Source of the DNA: Bacteroidota bacterium
GTDB lineage: Bacteria > Bacteroidota > Bacteroidia > Chitinophagales > Chitinophagaceae
NCBI GenBank assembly: GCA_016706595.1
Contig: JADJJH010000007.1
Coordinates: forward strand, 124,001-188,000
Direction of reading: 5' to 3'
Length of the DNA stretch: 64,000 bases
The translations under genes were made by a program, and so were the position numbers. Each line of letters opens with the position of its first letter. Position 1 is the first letter of the stretch. Positions 62,821 to 64,000 of the stretch are shown in pieces. Below the pieces are notes generated by a model. It had not been told where the DNA came from and ran no database searches. It was given only the letters and a program-made list of their open reading frames with translations.

Positions 62821-64000
62821 ATGGTAGACGCATTATTAGGCCTTCAATGGGGCGATGAAGGGAAAGGTAAAATCGTGGATTTCTTAGCTCATGATTATCA
62901 AATTATCGCTCGTTTTCAAGGAGGGCCTAATGCAGGACATACCTTATATATAAAAGACAAAAAGGTAGTTTTGCATACCATACCATCAGGTGTTTTTCAT
63001 CCAGGGTTAATGAATGTAATTGGCAATGGGGTAGTAATAGATCCGGTTTCGTTTGAGCAAGAGTGTAATGAAATTGAAGCACATGGAATCGATCTTAAAA
63101 AAGTGTTAGTCATAAGTGAAAGAGCGCACTTAATTTTACCCACACATAAAGCACTTGATAAAGCAAGCGAATTAAACAAAGGGGTTAATAAAATTGGAAG
63201 CACTTTGAAGGGTATTGGCCCTACGTATATGGATAAAACCGGAAGGAATGGATTACGTGTGGGAGATATTTTACGACCCGATTTTCAGCAACGTTATGAA
63301 GTTTTAAGAGGGAAGCATTTAGATTTGTTAGGGCAAATGAAATTCGATGAAGATATCAGTGAATGGGAAAATGCATTTTTTGCATCGGTAGAAGCATTAC
63401 GAAAGCATACTATCATCTCGGCCGAATATTATTTAAATGATGCCATTCGTCAAGGTAAAAAAATATTAGCCGAAGGGGCACAAGGAACGATGCTGGATAT
63501 TGATTTTGGCACCTATCCATTTGTTACTTCAAGCAATACAGTTACCGCAGGATTGTGTACCGGTTTAGGAATTGCTCCGCAGCATGTAGGCAAAGTGTAT
63601 GGTATCAGTAAGGCGTATTGCACTCGTGTTGGTAGCGGTCCGTTTCCAAGCGAATTATTGGATGCAACGGGTGATACCTTACGTGCCAATGGAAATGAAT
63701 TTGGTTCAACTACGGGTCGCCCTCGACGTTGTGGATGGATAGATTTAGTAGCTTTACGATATGCTTGTTTAATAAATGGTGTAAGTGATTTAATTATTAC
63801 GAAATCAGATGTATTAGATGGTATGGAACAAGTTGGCGTATGCACATCGTATGTGATGGATGGCAAAGAGACTACACAATTTCCTTACGATATCAATGAA
63901 AAGGAAATAGAAGCTAAGTTTGACTATATACCTGCATGGGATAAGAATTTATCTGATTGTGAAAGCAAGGATGATATGCCAAGAAATTTTATGCGATTAT
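62821..64000 (+). CDS. purA: Adenylosuccinate synthetase, 3' end beyond window
   Basis: About 393 residues visible of an expected 420-430; the gene runs off the window end. GTP-binding P-loop QWGDEGKGKIVD, IMP-binding GGPNAGHTL, the catalytic Asp (WGDEGK) and His (NAGHT), the GPTYMDKTGR loop, AEGAQGTMLDIDFGTYPFVTSS, and STTGRPRRCGWID are all typical. It joins IMP and aspartate, using GTP, in the first step from IMP to AMP. Confidence 0.97.
   Translation, partial: MVDALLGLQWGDEGKGKIVDFLAHDYQIIARFQGGPNAGHTLYIKDKKVVLHTIPSGVFHPGLMNVIGNGVVIDPVSFEQECNEIEAHGIDLKKVLVISERAHLILPTHKALDKASELNKGVNKIGSTLKGIGPTYMDKTGRNGLRVGDILRPDFQQRYEVLRGKHLDLLGQMKFDEDISEWENAFFASVEALRKHTIISAEYYLNDAIRQGKKILAEGAQGTMLDIDFGTYPFVTSSNTVTAGLCTGLGIAPQHVGKVYGISKAYCTRVGSGPFPSELLDATGDTLRANGNEFGSTTGRPRRCGWIDLVALRYACLINGVSDLIITKSDVLDGMEQVGVCTSYVMDGKETTQFPYDINEKEIEAKFDYIPAWDKNLSDCESKDDMPRNFMRL

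Overview
The window is AT-rich DNA from a member of the Bacteroidota, probably a Chitinophagales- or Sphingobacteriales-like lineage. Three secreted proteins end in type IX secretion (T9SS) sorting domains. Promoters have the TTTG / TAnnTTTG form, LytTR and SprB/gliding-type adhesin architectures occur, and MetH is present without its homocysteine domain. These points rest on family recognition by eye; no database search was run.

Layout. 1-4500 is chromosomal backbone: the end of anmK, a LytTR response regulator, an OsmC-family protein, a secreted coiled-coil protein and a secreted LRR protein. 4726-8058 is the wreck of an older integrative element. It has a degraded left end with att site and 29-codon integrase stub, a broken TPR gene, a TPR-adenylate cyclase, and a degraded copy of the right end. 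8060-35433 is a younger genomic island in the 3' end of tRNA-Phe, bounded by a 23-bp direct repeat. It starts with a tyrosine recombinase and carries cargo in blocks: a T9SS surface adhesin with seven 237-bp repeats; a membrane/SPFH-like gene pair that looks frameshifted; a stand-alone Cas4/RecB-like nuclease; a type I restriction-modification locus whose hsdM is split by an IS110-family element; a run of DNA-acting enzymes (uracil-DNA-glycosylase-like, EEP phosphodiesterase, GIY-YIG nuclease); a serine recombinase; and a reverse-strand three-gene cluster containing a TIGR04255-type protein. 35485-64000 is backbone again: recQ, a TPR protein, serS, an outer-membrane barrel, an SDR, a lipoprotein, a BNR/sortilin-like T9SS protein, an aldehyde dehydrogenase, metH (C-terminal part), an lpxH-like hydrolase, a 3584-residue T9SS type B adhesin and the start of purA.

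How it fits together. The island is a hypervariable defence and surface locus. Its cargo is punctuated by short repeated gene ends: three copies of a '...FDYTKIL...' C-terminus, two copies of the hsdM 5' end and three copies of a 'LDEMINFTGM' tail. These read as scars of repeated cassette exchange. The most striking signal is in the non-coding left end of the IS110 element. Two consecutive stem-internal-loop structures resemble a bridge RNA. The first loop carries an 8-nt sequence identical to the hsdM target beside the insertion, and the second carries a 7-nt match to the element's own end. Several genes (the IS transposase twice, the serine recombinase, the SPFH-like gene) are broken by 1-2 nt length changes in homopolymer or dinucleotide runs, so decay, phase variation and assembly error all remain possible.
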